From the NCBI RefSeq assembly GCF_003007735.2, contig NZ_PXNQ02000008.1, positions 124,001-188,000 of the forward strand: a stretch of DNA of 64,000 nt, read 5' to 3'. Below are positions 27,824-37,741 of this stretch, one piece after another. Under the pieces are notes generated by a model. The model ran no database searches and was not told the origin of the DNA. It worked only from the letters and a program-made list of their open reading frames with translations. A program made the position numbers and the translations under genes. The stretch comes from Paracoccus methylarcula (GTDB lineage: Bacteria > Pseudomonadota > Alphaproteobacteria > Rhodobacterales > Rhodobacteraceae). Numbering within the stretch: position 1 is the first letter of the stretch; every line of letters begins with the position of its first letter.

Positions 27824-29583
27824 GCAGCTTTCCTTCCGACCAGTTTCAGCAGGCTTTGCCGGATCAGTTTTTCGCGCTCGCGCACGAATTCCGGTAGCGT
27901 GGTGACGTCCCAGAGGTCGGCCTGATCCGGAATCATGTGACACTTCAGGAACTCGCGGTCACGCCCGGTGATCCAGGACCGGAACGGGATTGCGCTCTTC
28001 TCTATATTTTCATCGGCACGCAGGAGCTGAAGATTGCCAAGGCTGTTCGCGGCCGCGATGATTTCCGCGATCCGGTGTTCGGGCAGGTTACGCCCCCGCA
28101 GGACGTTCTTCTGGGCATCCGCCTGCGGGATGATGTGATCCACATGCCAGTTCGATCCGTTCCAGTCGAGTCCGGGATAGAGCAGCGACAATGCCACGAA
28201 GGTGCGGGGCCTGCCATACTGCATTTCCAGCAGTTCCTCGATGGTTCGCTCATCCACCTGGGACAGCCGTCCACCCTTTGCCATGGCGTCGAACAGCTTG
28301 GTCACCGGGAAATCCCGCGCAATCCGCAGATGTTCGCGGATCGTCGCCCGTGCCGTCGTGATGGTCTGGTCGGAATGGCCGACGAACGCGCTGACCAGCA
28401 GGCTATTCAGAAGCCAGTGGTGCATCGCGGCGGCATTGGCGCCTTCGAACTCGCTCGATCCGCGGAAATCGAAATCCGGCGTATTGTAGATATAGTAGAC
28501 CAACGGCATAATCGCGTTCAGCGACCCGAGGTTCTCGCCGGTGATCCCGTGCCGGTTCAGCAGCCGGAAGGTGTTTTCGATCGCCCGCTTGATCGATTCC
28601 CATTTCTGCTCGATCTCGGCGATGGCCTGGGTGGTGAAGTTCCTGACATTGTAGACCACGTCATAATCGCAGGCGACGAGGCAGGCTTTCAGCACGAAAT
28701 CCCTGCTGACCTTGTTGGGGGCGCCGAGATCCCTGTTGATGTAGTCGACAAACTTGTAAATCTCATCGCGGGCGGAGCCACTTGACCATTTCGAGGTGAT
28801 CATCGACAGCAACAGGTCCGCTTTCGAGAGCTTCACCCCGCCATCATTCGCGCGCACGAAGATATCCAGCACCCGGTCGGGAGACTGGTCGGTCTCGGTG
28901 TGGAAATTGATCGCCTCGTCCTGCCAGACGACCCGATGCAGCCGGCGCAGGATGTCTTCGGCGATCTGGTGATCATAGGATGTTACCCCGTGGTGCAGTT
29001 CCGATTTTACCTTGGTAATCAGCCCCTCCAGGCGTTCCTCGGTCGCGTAGTCCAGGATCGCGCCGACCTTGAACCAGTGATGCCGGTGGGTATCCGCTGG
29101 ACGTCTCTCATGGAACGCGAAGCCATAGGTCACGCCAAGTTCGCTGTCATTTTCCGGGTCCGTTTCCGCCGGATCTTTCAGCAGGTCGATATACAGGGTC
29201 TTGATCGACCAGGCGGACGGGTTGGACCGGCGGGCACCCTTCGCCTTTTCCGAGAATGTGCCGCGCAATCCGATCAGCAAGGATGTCATGCGCTGCTGAC
29301 CGTCCAGCACCAGAATCGTCTTCCGTCCCACGGTCGAAGTGGGTTCATTGCGAGCGTCCTGGCTGTAATTCTCGATGAATTTATAGCTGCGCACCTCGGC
29401 CTTGGTCGCCTCGTCGATCGCCCAGAACATGAAGGAACTGATCGGATATCCCTTCAGCAAGGAATCGAAGAGGGCAATGATCTGGGATGACGACCAGACG
29501 AACGGGCGCTGGATGGCCGGGAGCAGATAGGTGCGGTTCACATCGTCGATGACGGTGCCGATGGTGCGGGAAGCGTAATTCAT
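27820..29583 (-). CDS. DUF262/DUF1524 protein, GmrSD-like nuclease
   Basis: 587 residues. The N-terminal DUF262 (ParB/Srx-like fold) shows LPAIQRPFVWSSSQI (~18-32) and LVLDGQQRMTSLLIG (~92-106), the latter being its nucleotide-hydrolysis signature. The C-terminal DUF1524 HNH domain has WHVDHIIPQ with downstream NSLGNLQLL and NIEKS. This S-plus-D fusion is the GmrSD class of modification-dependent, NTP-requiring restriction enzymes that act on glucosylated or hydroxymethylated phage DNA. ATG 29583 starts directly before the conserved N-terminus. An XRE regulator is divergent and a membrane-anchored partner is coupled downstream. Confidence 0.85.
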   Translation of the reverse strand: MNYASRTIGTVIDDVNRTYLLPAIQRPFVWSSSQIIALFDSLLKGYPISSFMFWAIDEATKAEVRSYKFIENYSQDARNEPTSTVGRKTILVLDGQQRMTSLLIGLRGTFSEKAKGARRSNPSAWSIKTLYIDLLKDPAETDPENDSELGVTYGFAFHERRPADTHRHHWFKVGAILDYATEERLEGLITKVKSELHHGVTSYDHQIAEDILRRLHRVVWQDEAINFHTETDQSPDRVLDIFVRANDGGVKLSKADLLLSMITSKWSSGSARDEIYKFVDYINRDLGAPNKVSRDFVLKACLVACDYDVVYNVRNFTTQAIAEIEQKWESIKRAIENTFRLLNRHGITGENLGSLNAIMPLVYYIYNTPDFDFRGSSEFEGANAAAMHHWLLNSLLVSAFVGHSDQTITTARATIREHLRIARDFPVTKLFDAMAKGGRLSQVDERTIEELLEMQYGRPRTFVALSLLYPGLDWNGSNWHVDHIIPQADAQKNVLRGRNLPEHRIAEIIAAANSLGNLQLLRADENIEKSAIPFRSWITGRDREFLKCHMIPDQADLWDVTTLPEFVREREKLIRQSLLKLVGRKAA

Positions 29584-29746
29584 GATGGACTCGGAAACGG
29601 GGACCGGGAACGGCAGCCTTGGGCTGGCTGCCAAACGGATGGGACATATGCCATGCAACGGCAGATCAATCTGGCATGGGAGGTCCCCTTGTCCCTGTAA
29701 TTGTTCTGTTTCCCGGATAATGGCGAACGCCATTTATTCTCAACTA

Positions 29747-29758
29747 GAACAACTGTTC
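29747..29758. promoter_or_regulatory. Dyad between the GmrSD-like gene and the XRE regulator
   Basis: GAACA-AC-TGTTC is a 12-bp perfect dyad with a 2-base centre in the divergent intergenic region, 38 bp before the XRE gene. Position and symmetry suit an XRE operator; binding is inferred. Confidence 0.4.
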
Positions 29759-29796
29759 GTGGTGGATTGTCAAGCCGTGCGGAATGGCTCCATGCC

Positions 29797-30072
29797 ATGG
29801 ACCGCAGCAATCAACATCTCGTCGCCGCATTCGCCGCAACCTTGCGGGATGCACGTGAGGATGCCGGAATGACCCAGGAGGAGCTGGCCGAGCGGGCGGA
29901 CGTATCGGTCAGATTCATCTCGTTTCTGGAAACCGGCAAGCGTCAGCCCTCGCTCAGCGCTCTGGCGGCGGTTAGCGAAGGGCTGGGGATACCGATGTCG
30001 AAGCTGATCGTTGCGTTGGAGGAACGGGTTGATCTTGGTGATAATCCCAATCCAGCCGTAAGGTCTTCATAG
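29797..30072 (+). CDS. XRE-family helix-turn-helix regulator
   Basis: 91 residues, essentially one XRE/Cro-type HTH: FAATLRDAREDAGMTQEELAERADVSVRFISFLETGKRQPSLSAL spans residues ~12-56. The short acidic C-terminal tail has no other domain. It is divergent from the GmrSD-like gene and probably controls it and/or itself, like the controller proteins of restriction systems. ATG 29797 was taken because upstream in-frame codons lack hydrophobic or HTH character. Confidence 0.85.
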   Translation: MDRSNQHLVAAFAATLRDAREDAGMTQEELAERADVSVRFISFLETGKRQPSLSALAAVSEGLGIPMSKLIVALEERVDLGDNPNPAVRSS

Positions 30073-30108
30073 CCGCACTATTCTGCAGATCCTGGCAGCA
30101 ATGAATGT

Positions 30109-30870
30109 TTAAGCGGCTTCCAGAAGATTCTGATAAACCTGATCGTCCACCCGACGCTCGATCACATTTGCGTTGTGAGCTAGAACACCAAGATATGTCC
30201 CAAGCGCCTTTTTATTCGACACGACCGCGACTCTGCCGGGCGCGTCATTAATTCTAGCGATGTCGCTGAACTTGGCTGCGGCATGGACAATTGAATTGGG
30301 GTGCTTGGAAACCGCCTCAAACGCTACACTATGATTTTGCACGGTCACGAGAGACGACACGTGCCACTCGGTATTTGATGCCCCCAGGATATGTGCGTCA
30401 CGAGCAATGCTTGCACGTCCGAACACTGATGAAAGCCTTTCATAAAGGATAGTGTTGTCGTCGCGGTGTTTGCGCTCGCTCACTTTCATAGCAGTTATGT
30501 TCACCGCTTCTTGCGACGAATTGGCTATTGTAGCGATCGCTCCCGGCAGTTGTTCTTTGGACACCCTGAGGACAAAGAATGAGTAACTGTCAAACTGCAC
30601 GCCGTTTGCTTCCGCTATGCTTCTTGCCACTTTCTTGAAAATGGTTTCACCGTTGATGAGGCTAGCTTCTTCATGTCCCGCGCCAAAATCCGACACCAGA
30701 AACTCGTCGCCTGCTTGCTCTACACGAATAACCACATAACCTCCGCTGGCATACATGAGAGGCGTGGTCACATAATGGCCTCCAGAGATCAGCTCATGCG
30801 AGACTAGTTGTGAGGCGGCGGCTCGCACAACATCTTGAAATGTATTGCTGTCTCTGGTCTTTACGGTCAT
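30109..30870 (-). CDS. DUF1828-like protein, unknown function
   Basis: 253 residues. The first ~90 residues (HYVTTPLMYASGGYVVIRVE, then FLVSDFGAG) resemble the DUF1828 domain found in small uncharacterised proteins of mobile DNA; the remaining half is not recognised. It is translationally coupled (ATGA) to the gene upstream, forming a two-gene unit with its own promoter. Lower GC than the left part of the window. Two tightly coupled small genes beside restriction genes suggest a toxin-antitoxin or defence module, but no catalytic motif is visible. Confidence 0.6.
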   Translation of the reverse strand: MTVKTRDSNTFQDVVRAAASQLVSHELISGGHYVTTPLMYASGGYVVIRVEQAGDEFLVSDFGAGHEEASLINGETIFKKVARSIAEANGVQFDSYSFFVLRVSKEQLPGAIATIANSSQEAVNITAMKVSERKHRDDNTILYERLSSVFGRASIARDAHILGASNTEWHVSSLVTVQNHSVAFEAVSKHPNSIVHAAAKFSDIARINDAPGRVAVVSNKKALGTYLGVLAHNANVIERRVDDQVYQNLLEAA

Positions 30871-31379
30871 ATCATCTTACTGGTCCACGGAGGAGCGGGG
30901 ATCCCCGTTACCCCCTTGATTCTAAACTTAGTTTCGACGAAAGCAAGAGCCTCGTCATAACTGCCAATTTCTTGTTGCACCGGAACTGCGATGGGTAGGT
31001 TACCCTTTCTGACCTGGTTTTGGGAATAAGCCCAATTCAGATCAAACGGGTGAATATGAGTCCCGGTCAGCGCTATATATCGATATTCGAGTGGACCTAG
31101 CCCCTTATTGTTGTGGGGCGATCGGGGTCGCCATTCGAAGCGAACCATCGGGACACCCTTCGGGTGCTGAACGGACTCGTATTCAATCTGAAATGTGACC
31201 GACCTATCCGGCATGTATATGTGGGCTGATACGGTGAAGCGCAATCCTTCCACGGTCACGCCATTGATATCGAGGGGACTTACCAACCGAACAAACTCGT
31301 CCTTCTCCCGGCGCTTCCAATCGGGATCAACGGACAACTCCTTGTCGGCACTCCAGAATTTCTCCAACTCCTCGGACAT
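30867..31379 (-). CDS. Hypothetical protein, first gene of a two-gene unit
   Basis: About 170 residues with a beta-rich character (VTVEGLRFTVSAHIYMPDRSVTFQIEYES) and the conserved-looking GTHIHPFDLNWAY around residue 113. No family recognised. ATG 31379 is preferred; in-frame codons further upstream run into the LexA box region of the divergent operon. The stop overlaps the start of the DUF1828-like gene. Confidence 0.6.
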   Translation of the reverse strand: MSEELEKFWSADKELSVDPDWKRREKDEFVRLVSPLDINGVTVEGLRFTVSAHIYMPDRSVTFQIEYESVQHPKGVPMVRFEWRPRSPHNNKGLGPLEYRYIALTGTHIHPFDLNWAYSQNQVRKGNLPIAVPVQQEIGSYDEALAFVETKFRIKGVTGIPAPPWTSKMI

Positions 31380-31461
31380 TGCTAACGGATAGTGCACCTT
31401 TCCTTGGCTGGCGAGCGAAAATTTATGCCATTGCAGTTCATTGACTTCCCGCACTCGCCTT

Positions 31462-31476
31462 GTTCTGGCATTGTTC
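31462..31476 (+). promoter_or_regulatory. LexA (SOS) box, alphaproteobacterial type
   Basis: GTTC-TGGCATT-GTTC matches the direct-repeat consensus GTTC-N7-GTTC bound by alphaproteobacterial LexA. It lies 43 bp before the SRAP start, so the SRAP-imuA-imuB-dnaE2 operon should be induced by DNA damage. Confidence 0.8.
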
Positions 31477-31518
31477 CTTCCCATCCGAACCTACCCTGAT
31501 TCTTCGCGAGTGCCGCCG

Positions 31519-32196
31519 ATGTGCAACCTTTACAGTCAGACCAAGAGCCAGGACGCCGTGCGCCGCGTCTTCGTCGATGATGTGCTGGAGGACGAGGTCG
31601 AGGATGTGATGGGCAACCTGCCGCCACAGCCGGGCATCTATCCGGATTATTCGGCTCCGATCCTCCGGCACGGCCCAACTGGTGGCTGGCAGCTTGCCAT
31701 GTCGCGATGGGGTATGCCGACCCCGGCAAAGTTCCTGGAGGGCAAGCGCACCGACAAGGGCGTGACCAATATCCGCAATACGGGCTCACCCCATTGGCGA
31801 CGCTGGCTGGGTGTGGAGCATCGCTGCCTGGTGCCCTTCACCAGCTTCTCCGAGATCGACAGCCGGCCGGGCGCCCCACGCAATTCCCCTGTCTGGTTCG
31901 CCTTCGGAGAGGAACGCCCACTCGCCTTCTTCGCCGGGATCCGGACCGAATGGACCTCGGTGCGCAAGCTGAAGGAGGGCGAGGTCACGACGGAGCTGTT
32001 TGGGTTCCTGACCTGTCCGCCCAATGCCGAGGTGGGTGCCGTGCATCCCAAGGCCATGCCGGTGATCCTGACGGAGCCGGAGGAATGCCGGCGCTGGCTG
32101 ACCGCACTGGCCGAGGAGGCGCTCAAGCTGCAACGTCCCCTGCCAGATGGTTGTCTGCAGATCGTCGCCGAAGGAGTGCGTGAGGATGCGGCCTGA
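31519..32196 (+). CDS. SOS response-associated peptidase family protein (SRAP, HMCES/YedK type)
   Basis: 225 residues. The catalytic Cys is residue 2 (MCNLYS), exposed after Met removal, where it forms a thiazolidine crosslink with abasic sites in single-stranded DNA. WGMPTP, NIRNT, the RCLVPFTSFSEI segment with the active-site Glu, and HPKAMPVIL with the conserved His are all present. The start is fixed by Cys2. It is the first gene under the LexA box and overlaps imuA by 11 bp, tying abasic-site protection to mutagenic repair. Confidence 0.92.
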   Translation: MCNLYSQTKSQDAVRRVFVDDVLEDEVEDVMGNLPPQPGIYPDYSAPILRHGPTGGWQLAMSRWGMPTPAKFLEGKRTDKGVTNIRNTGSPHWRRWLGVEHRCLVPFTSFSEIDSRPGAPRNSPVWFAFGEERPLAFFAGIRTEWTSVRKLKEGEVTTELFGFLTCPPNAEVGAVHPKAMPVILTEPEECRRWLTALAEEALKLQRPLPDGCLQIVAEGVREDAA

Positions 32197-32773
32197 ACCC
32201 GAGCTGGAGCAGATGCTCTCGCTGGCGCCATCGCGGGTGCATGAGGCGGAAGGGCTGGGGCGTCGCGCCTTCGCGCTCTTCCAGGCGGCACGCCATGATG
32301 CGCCTCTGGTCTGGGTGCTGGCACCGCGCGCAGAGCACCTGCCGATGCTGCGTGGCCTGCCCGACGGGGTCGGAGATCGGCTACATGTGATCCGCCCTGC
32401 AAGTGAGACCGATCTGCTCTGGGCGGTTGAGGAGAGCCTGCGCGCCAATCCGGTCGGGCTGGTCATTGCCGAGCCCTCGCTGCCGCTTTCGCTTACCGCT
32501 GGGCGCCGGTTGCAACTGGCAGCAGAGGCAGGTCGCACCACCGGGCTGATGCTGATCCGCGAGGGCCAGGGCAGCAATGCCGCCGAGACCCGCTGGCATT
32601 GCGCGCCGGTCGCGGGGGATGCGCGGGACTCGACTCTGCATCACTGGTCCCTTATCAAGAACAAAAAGGGAACAACTGGAAACTGGAACCTGCATTGGAA
32701 TGGTGCGACGGCTGCTTTCGATCTGGTTTCCGCGGCTGGCCAGCGACACCGAGCTGCGGAGACGGCCCGCTGA
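32186..32773 (+). CDS. imuA: ImuA, accessory factor of mutagenic translesion synthesis
   Basis: 195 residues, RecA/SulA-like fold without an evident Walker A, as in proteobacterial ImuA: AHEAEGLGRRAFALFQAARHD-type start (residues ~17-38), then LVWVLAPRAEHLPML and ETDLLWAVEESLRANPVGLVIAEP. The C-terminal part (RWHCAPVAG, NWNLHWNGATAAFDLV) is conserved in alphaproteobacterial homologues. It overlaps the SRAP gene and, by 74 bp, imuB. ImuA, ImuB and DnaE2 form the damage-induced mutasome. Confidence 0.85.
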   Translation: MRPEPELEQMLSLAPSRVHEAEGLGRRAFALFQAARHDAPLVWVLAPRAEHLPMLRGLPDGVGDRLHVIRPASETDLLWAVEESLRANPVGLVIAEPSLPLSLTAGRRLQLAAEAGRTTGLMLIREGQGSNAAETRWHCAPVAGDARDSTLHHWSLIKNKKGTTGNWNLHWNGATAAFDLVSAAGQRHRAAETAR

Positions 32774-34184
32774 AGGGGCCTTTGCCCTGATCCTGCGATC
32801 GGGCAATGCCGATCATCTGCATTGCCTGACCCGGAGCGCCGAACAGCGTGGTCTGCGTCGCGGCATGGCCCTGGCAGATGCCCGCGCCATCTGCCCCGAT
32901 CTTGCCACCCGTCCCGCCGATCTGACGCGCGAGGGCGCCGCGCTCGCCGCCCTGCGCCGGTTCGCCATCCGCTATTCCCCGATGGTGGCGCGGGACGGAT
33001 CGGACGGGCTGATTGCCGATATCACCGGGGTGCCGCATCTCTTCGGCGGCGAGGAGGAACTGCGCACCGATCTGCATGCCAGGCTGGAACGTGCCGGACT
33101 CACAGTTCGCAGTGCCATCGCCGGAACGCGGGGCGCAGCATACGGGCTGGCGCGCCATGGCAGCGGGATCGTCCCGGAGGAAGGACTGGCAGAGGGGATC
33201 GCTCACCTGCCGGTCAGCGCCCTGCGGATCGATGCGGATACGGCGCAGGCCCTGCAGCGCATGGGACTCAACCGGATCGCCGACCTGACCGCCCAGCCTC
33301 GTGCACCCCTGGCACGCCGCTTCGGCCCGCATCTGCTCCTGCGGCTCGACCAGGCGCTCGGATGGCAGCCTGAACCGGTGTCTCCCGAGAAGGACGCCCC
33401 GCGTTTCAGCGTGCGGCTGACCCTGCCGGAACCGATCGGCCTGCAGGGAGACGTGATGGCAGGGCTGTCGCGCTTGCTCGACCGGCTTTGCGAGACCCTT
33501 GCCCAGCTTCACCGGGGCGCGCGCCGGTTGCGGTTGGACCTGCACCGGGTGGACAAGGAGATGGTGCAGGTAGAGATCGGCCTTGCCCGACCCATGCGTG
33601 AGCCAGACCGGATCGCGGCACTCTTTGCCAAGGGCGTCGAGGAGATCGAGGCCGGGTTCGGCATCGAGGCGATGCGACTGACCGCCCATGTGACCGAGCC
33701 GCTTGCCCCGGTGCAGCTCGAAGGCGGTGCGAGCGAACGCCGGGAAGACGCGCTGTCCGATCTCTTCTCCCGTCTCGGCAACCGCCTGGGCTTCGACCGG
33801 GTGCTGCGCCTCCTGCCTGCGGAGAGCAAGATCCCCGAGCGCAGCTTTCTGCTGGCCCCGGCAGCCTATAGCGAAGCGGAAGACCCGCCACCCCGGCGCG
33901 GACCGGAGCGACCGATCGTGATCTTCCCACCCGAACCGGTCATGATCGGCGGGATGAGCCAGCCGGGTCATCCGCCCGCGCGGTTCCGCTGGCGACGTAT
34001 GTCCTTCACGACGCTGCGCGCCACCGGACCGGAACGGATCACCCCGGAATGGTGGTTCGACGATCCCAACTGGCGCTCGGGCCTGCGCGATTACTGGCGG
34101 GTGGAGACGCGCGAGGGACCACGCCTGTGGCTGTTTCATACCCCGCAGAACCCGAACTGGTCGGTGCAGGGGGAGTTCGCATGA
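32700..34184 (+). CDS. imuB: ImuB, Y-family polymerase-like scaffold protein
   Basis: 494 residues of the DinB/ImuB family: RRLLSIWFPRLASD at the N-terminus, then fingers, palm and little-finger domains to ~residue 350. The polymerase acidic triad is largely lost, as is usual for ImuB; only DGLIADITG-type remnants remain. It acts as a bridge between the beta clamp and DnaE2, not as a polymerase. The C-terminal half (ITPEWWFDDP, RDYWRVETREGPRLWLF) matches alphaproteobacterial ImuB. ATG 32700 starts inside imuA; the stop overlaps dnaE2 by ATGA. Confidence 0.9.
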   Translation: MVRRLLSIWFPRLASDTELRRRPAEGAFALILRSGNADHLHCLTRSAEQRGLRRGMALADARAICPDLATRPADLTREGAALAALRRFAIRYSPMVARDGSDGLIADITGVPHLFGGEEELRTDLHARLERAGLTVRSAIAGTRGAAYGLARHGSGIVPEEGLAEGIAHLPVSALRIDADTAQALQRMGLNRIADLTAQPRAPLARRFGPHLLLRLDQALGWQPEPVSPEKDAPRFSVRLTLPEPIGLQGDVMAGLSRLLDRLCETLAQLHRGARRLRLDLHRVDKEMVQVEIGLARPMREPDRIAALFAKGVEEIEAGFGIEAMRLTAHVTEPLAPVQLEGGASERREDALSDLFSRLGNRLGFDRVLRLLPAESKIPERSFLLAPAAYSEAEDPPPRRGPERPIVIFPPEPVMIGGMSQPGHPPARFRWRRMSFTTLRATGPERITPEWWFDDPNWRSGLRDYWRVETREGPRLWLFHTPQNPNWSVQGEFA

Positions 34185-37100
34185 CCCCCTATGCCGAGCT
34201 TTGCGTGACGAGTAATTTCACCTTCCTGCAGGGTGCCTCGCATCCCGAGGAGCTGGTCAGGCGTGCTGCCGAGCTGGGGCTCTCTGCCGTCGCCATCACC
34301 GACCGCAATTCGGTGGCGGGCGTTGTGCGAGCCTTTTCCGCCCTGAAGGAACTGGAGCGTTTGCGCCAAGAGGCCCGCGAAGCGGCTGGCGTATCGCAGG
34401 ACAACCCCAATATCTGGTCCCGGCAGGTGACCGACCATTCCAGCCGACAGGTGATGCAATACGCCTCGCCGAGCGAGGGACCGCGCATCCCGCATGACGG
34501 ACCACTGCCCCGGCTGATCCCCGGCGCACGGCTAGTCTTCACCGACAGCGAGGTGGAATGGCTGGCACTGCCCAGGGATGTCACCGCCTGGTCGCGGCTG
34601 ACCCGGCTCCTGTCCTTGGGCAAGCGGAGGGCGGGCAAGGGCGAATGCCATCTCACGCGCAAGGATCTGCTGGACTGGGGCGCTGGCATGGTGCTGATCG
34701 CCCTGCCGCCCGATCCGCTGGAAGCAGGGCGCAACAGGGAATTGCTGGGCGAACTTCGACGGATACGGCATGCCTTTCCCGATCAGTGTTTCCTGGGGGC
34801 TGCCCCGCACTATGACGGGCGCGACCAGATACGTCTCGATCGGCTGGCGCAGCTCTCGCAGGCGACAGGGTTGACGATGGTGGCGGTTGGCGAGGTGATG
34901 ATGCACCGTTCGGCCCGGCGTCCACTTGCCGATGTGCTGACCTGCCTGCGCGAGGGCTGCACCATCGACAATATCGGCGAGCGCCGCCTGACCCATGGCG
35001 AGCACAGGCTCAAATCCGGTGCCGAGATGGCGCGGATGCTCCATCGCTACCCGGCCGCCATCCGCCGCACGCTGGAGATCGCCGATCAATGTGCCTTTCG
35101 CCTGGACGATCTGCGCTATCAATATCCCGATGAGGCCCGCGACGGCGAGCCCGCCCAGGCCCGGCTCGAACGGCTGTCCCGCGAAGGGCTGCACTGGCGC
35201 TATCCCGATGGGGCACCAAGCAAGATCACCGCGCGGGTCGATAAGGAACTGAAGCTCATCGCCGCGATGGATTACGCGCCCTATTTCCTGACGGTCCATG
35301 ACATCGTCAGCTTCGCCCGCTCCAGGGATATTCTCTGCCAGGGGCGTGGTTCGGCGGCGAACTCCGTCGTCTGCTACCTGCTCGGCGTGACCGAGGTGCC
35401 ACCCGAGAGCATCACCTTGATCTTCGAGCGCTTCATCTCCAAGGAACGGGGTGAGCCGCCCGATATCGACGTGGATTTCGAGCATGAGCGCCGGGAAGAG
35501 GTGATCCAGTGGATCTATGAGCGCTACGGGCGTCATCGCGCCGGGCTGACCGCTACAGTGATCCATTTCCGTTCCCGCGCCGCGATCCGCGAGGTCGGCA
35601 AGGTCATGGGACTCAGCCAGGACGTGATCGCGCGGCTTTCGGGGCAGATCTGGGGCTGGTCGGACACGGCGCCCAAGGAGGACCGGATGCGCGATGCCGG
35701 GATCGATCCTGCCGATACCCGTGTGATGCTGGCCGCGAAGCTGATCGGCGAGATCATCGGCTTTCCCCGGCATCTTTCCCAGCATGTCGGCGGTTTCGTC
35801 ATCACCCAGGGCCGGCTGGACGAGCTGTGCCCCATCGAGAACGCGGCCATGGAGGATCGCACCGTTATCGAATGGGACAAGGACGATATCGATGCGCTCG
35901 GGCTGTTGAAAGTCGATGTGCTGGGTCTCGGCATGTTAACCTGCATCCGCAAGGCGTTCGGCATGCTGTCAGATCACCGCAGCCTGGAGCTGACACTGGC
36001 CAATGTGCCGCCCGAGGACAGCCATGTATATGACATGCTCTGCAAGGCGGATGCGATCGGCGTGTTCCAGGTGGAAAGCCGGGCGCAACTCAATTTCCTG
36101 CCCCGGATGCTGCCGCGTAAATTCTACGACCTGGTCTGCGAGGTGGCAATCATCCGTCCCGGCCCGATCCAGGGCGGCATGGTGCATCCCTTCATCAGCC
36201 GCCGCCAGGGCAAGGAGAGTGTCGAGGATCTGGGACCGGCGATGATGGAAGTGCTGGGGCGCACCTATGGGGTGCCCTTGTTCCAGGAGCAGGCCATGCA
36301 GATCGCCGTGGTCGCCGCCGGGTTCTCACCTGCCGAAGCCGACCGGCTTCGCCGCTCGCTTGCAACCTTCAAGCGGATGGGCACGATCGGTGCCTTTCGG
36401 GATCGCTTCATCTCGGGCATGCTGGCGCGCGGCTACGCCGTGGATTTCGCGGAACGCTGCTTCGCGCAGATCGAGGGCTTCGGCTCCTATGGCTTCCCCG
36501 AGAGCCATGCCGCGAGTTTCGCGCGGCTGGTCTATATCTCCGCCTGGCTCAAATGCCACCATCCGGCGGTCTTCACCTGCGCGCTTCTGAACAGCCAGCC
36601 CATGGGCTTTTATGCCCCCTCGCAGCTCGTGCGCGATGCGCGGGAGCATGGTGTGGAGGTGAGGCCGATCTCGGTCAACCACTCGGAATGGGATTGCACG
36701 CTGGAGCCGCGCCTGGACGGCGAACTGGCGCTGCGCTTGGGGTTCCGCCAGATCAGGGGCATGCGCGAGGAGGATGCCGACTGGATCGGGGCGGCGCGCG
36801 GCAATGGCTATGCGGATGTGGAAACCTTTGGCGGCGGGCGGGGCTGCATCCGGCGGTGCTGGAGCGACTGGCCGAGGCGGATGCCTTCGCCTCCATCGGG
36901 CTGTCACGCCGTGATGCGCTCTGGGCGGCTCGGGCATTGCGCGCGCCCAAACCACTGCCGCTCTTCGGCAATGACGGGGAGGGTGGACAGGAGCCGGAGG
37001 TCACCCTGCCGGCGATGACGCTCGGGCAGGAGGTGATCGAGGACTACCTGTCGCTGCGGCTCAGCCTGCGTGCCCATCCCGTGGAATTGCTGCGCCCGAA

Positions 37101-37536
37101 ATTGCCCGAAAGCCTGCCCCATGACCGGCTGCCGATGGCGAAGGGGCGGGTCACCGTCACCGGGCTGGTGATCACCCGCCAGCGTCCCGGCACGGCATCC
37201 GGTGTGATCTTCCTGACGTTGGAGGATGAGACCGGCGTGTCCAATGTCGTCGTCTGGCGTAAGATTTACGAGACCTTCCGCAAGGCGGTCATCGCCGGCC
37301 GGTTGCTACGTGTGACCGGCAGGATCGAACGCGAGGGGCAGGTCACGCATTTGATCGCCGAGCAGGTCGAGGATATCTCGCCGATGCTCTCGACGCTGGC
37401 GCGACCCGTGATGATTGACGGCGATGACGAGGGAGTGGGTGAGATGCAGCACACTACCGGTGGCGGTGTCCGCAGTTCAGCCCGCCATCCGAGGGAACAG
37501 GCGAAGAAGCTCTTTCCGAGCCGGGATTTTCATTGA
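34181..37536 (+). pseudogene. dnaE2: Error-prone DNA polymerase DnaE2 (ImuC), one-base deletion
   Basis: Alpha-type polymerase. PHP domain from the start (YAELCVTSNFTFLQGASHPEELV), Pol III palm with PPDIDVDFEHERREEVIQWIYERYGRHRAG (catalytic Asp residues), finger segment HLSQHVGGFVIT, and a C-terminal OB fold (VTVTGLVITRQRPGTASGV). The frame breaks after DVETF at ~36829: adding one base gives WRRAGLHPAVLERLAEADAF and a ~1118-residue protein ending RDFH, normal for DnaE2. It follows imuB with an ATGA overlap. Sequencing error is the likeliest explanation; if real, the mutasome would lack its OB-fold region. Confidence 0.9.
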
Positions 37537-37702
37537 GGAGGTAGCTCCCGGACCAAGCAATAATATTCGCTGACGTGCGTGGATAGGTCTTGGCTATCCT
37601 CTTACCAGACAAGTGTAACCGCTCATTCAAAAGACTTGTTACCGGACGGCCGACAGTGGCAATATACCTGAACATGGGGCAGTAGGCAGATATAATTGGG
37701 GC

Positions 37703-37741
37703 GCCGTCCGCAAACCTGACTTCACGGACGGCACAGTTTTT
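37703..37741 (+). terminator. Terminator after the imu operon
   Basis: GCCGTCCG (37703-37710) pairs perfectly with CGGACGGC (37725-37732) around a 14-base loop, followed by ACAGTTTTT. It faces the plus strand and touches the end of the convergent minus-strand operon. Confidence 0.6.

Noticed and set aside
37620..37735. Possible CRISPR or repeat array between the imu operon and the four-gene unit
   Set aside because: Only GGACGG/CCGTCC pairs that form a terminator; no regular spacing or repeats.
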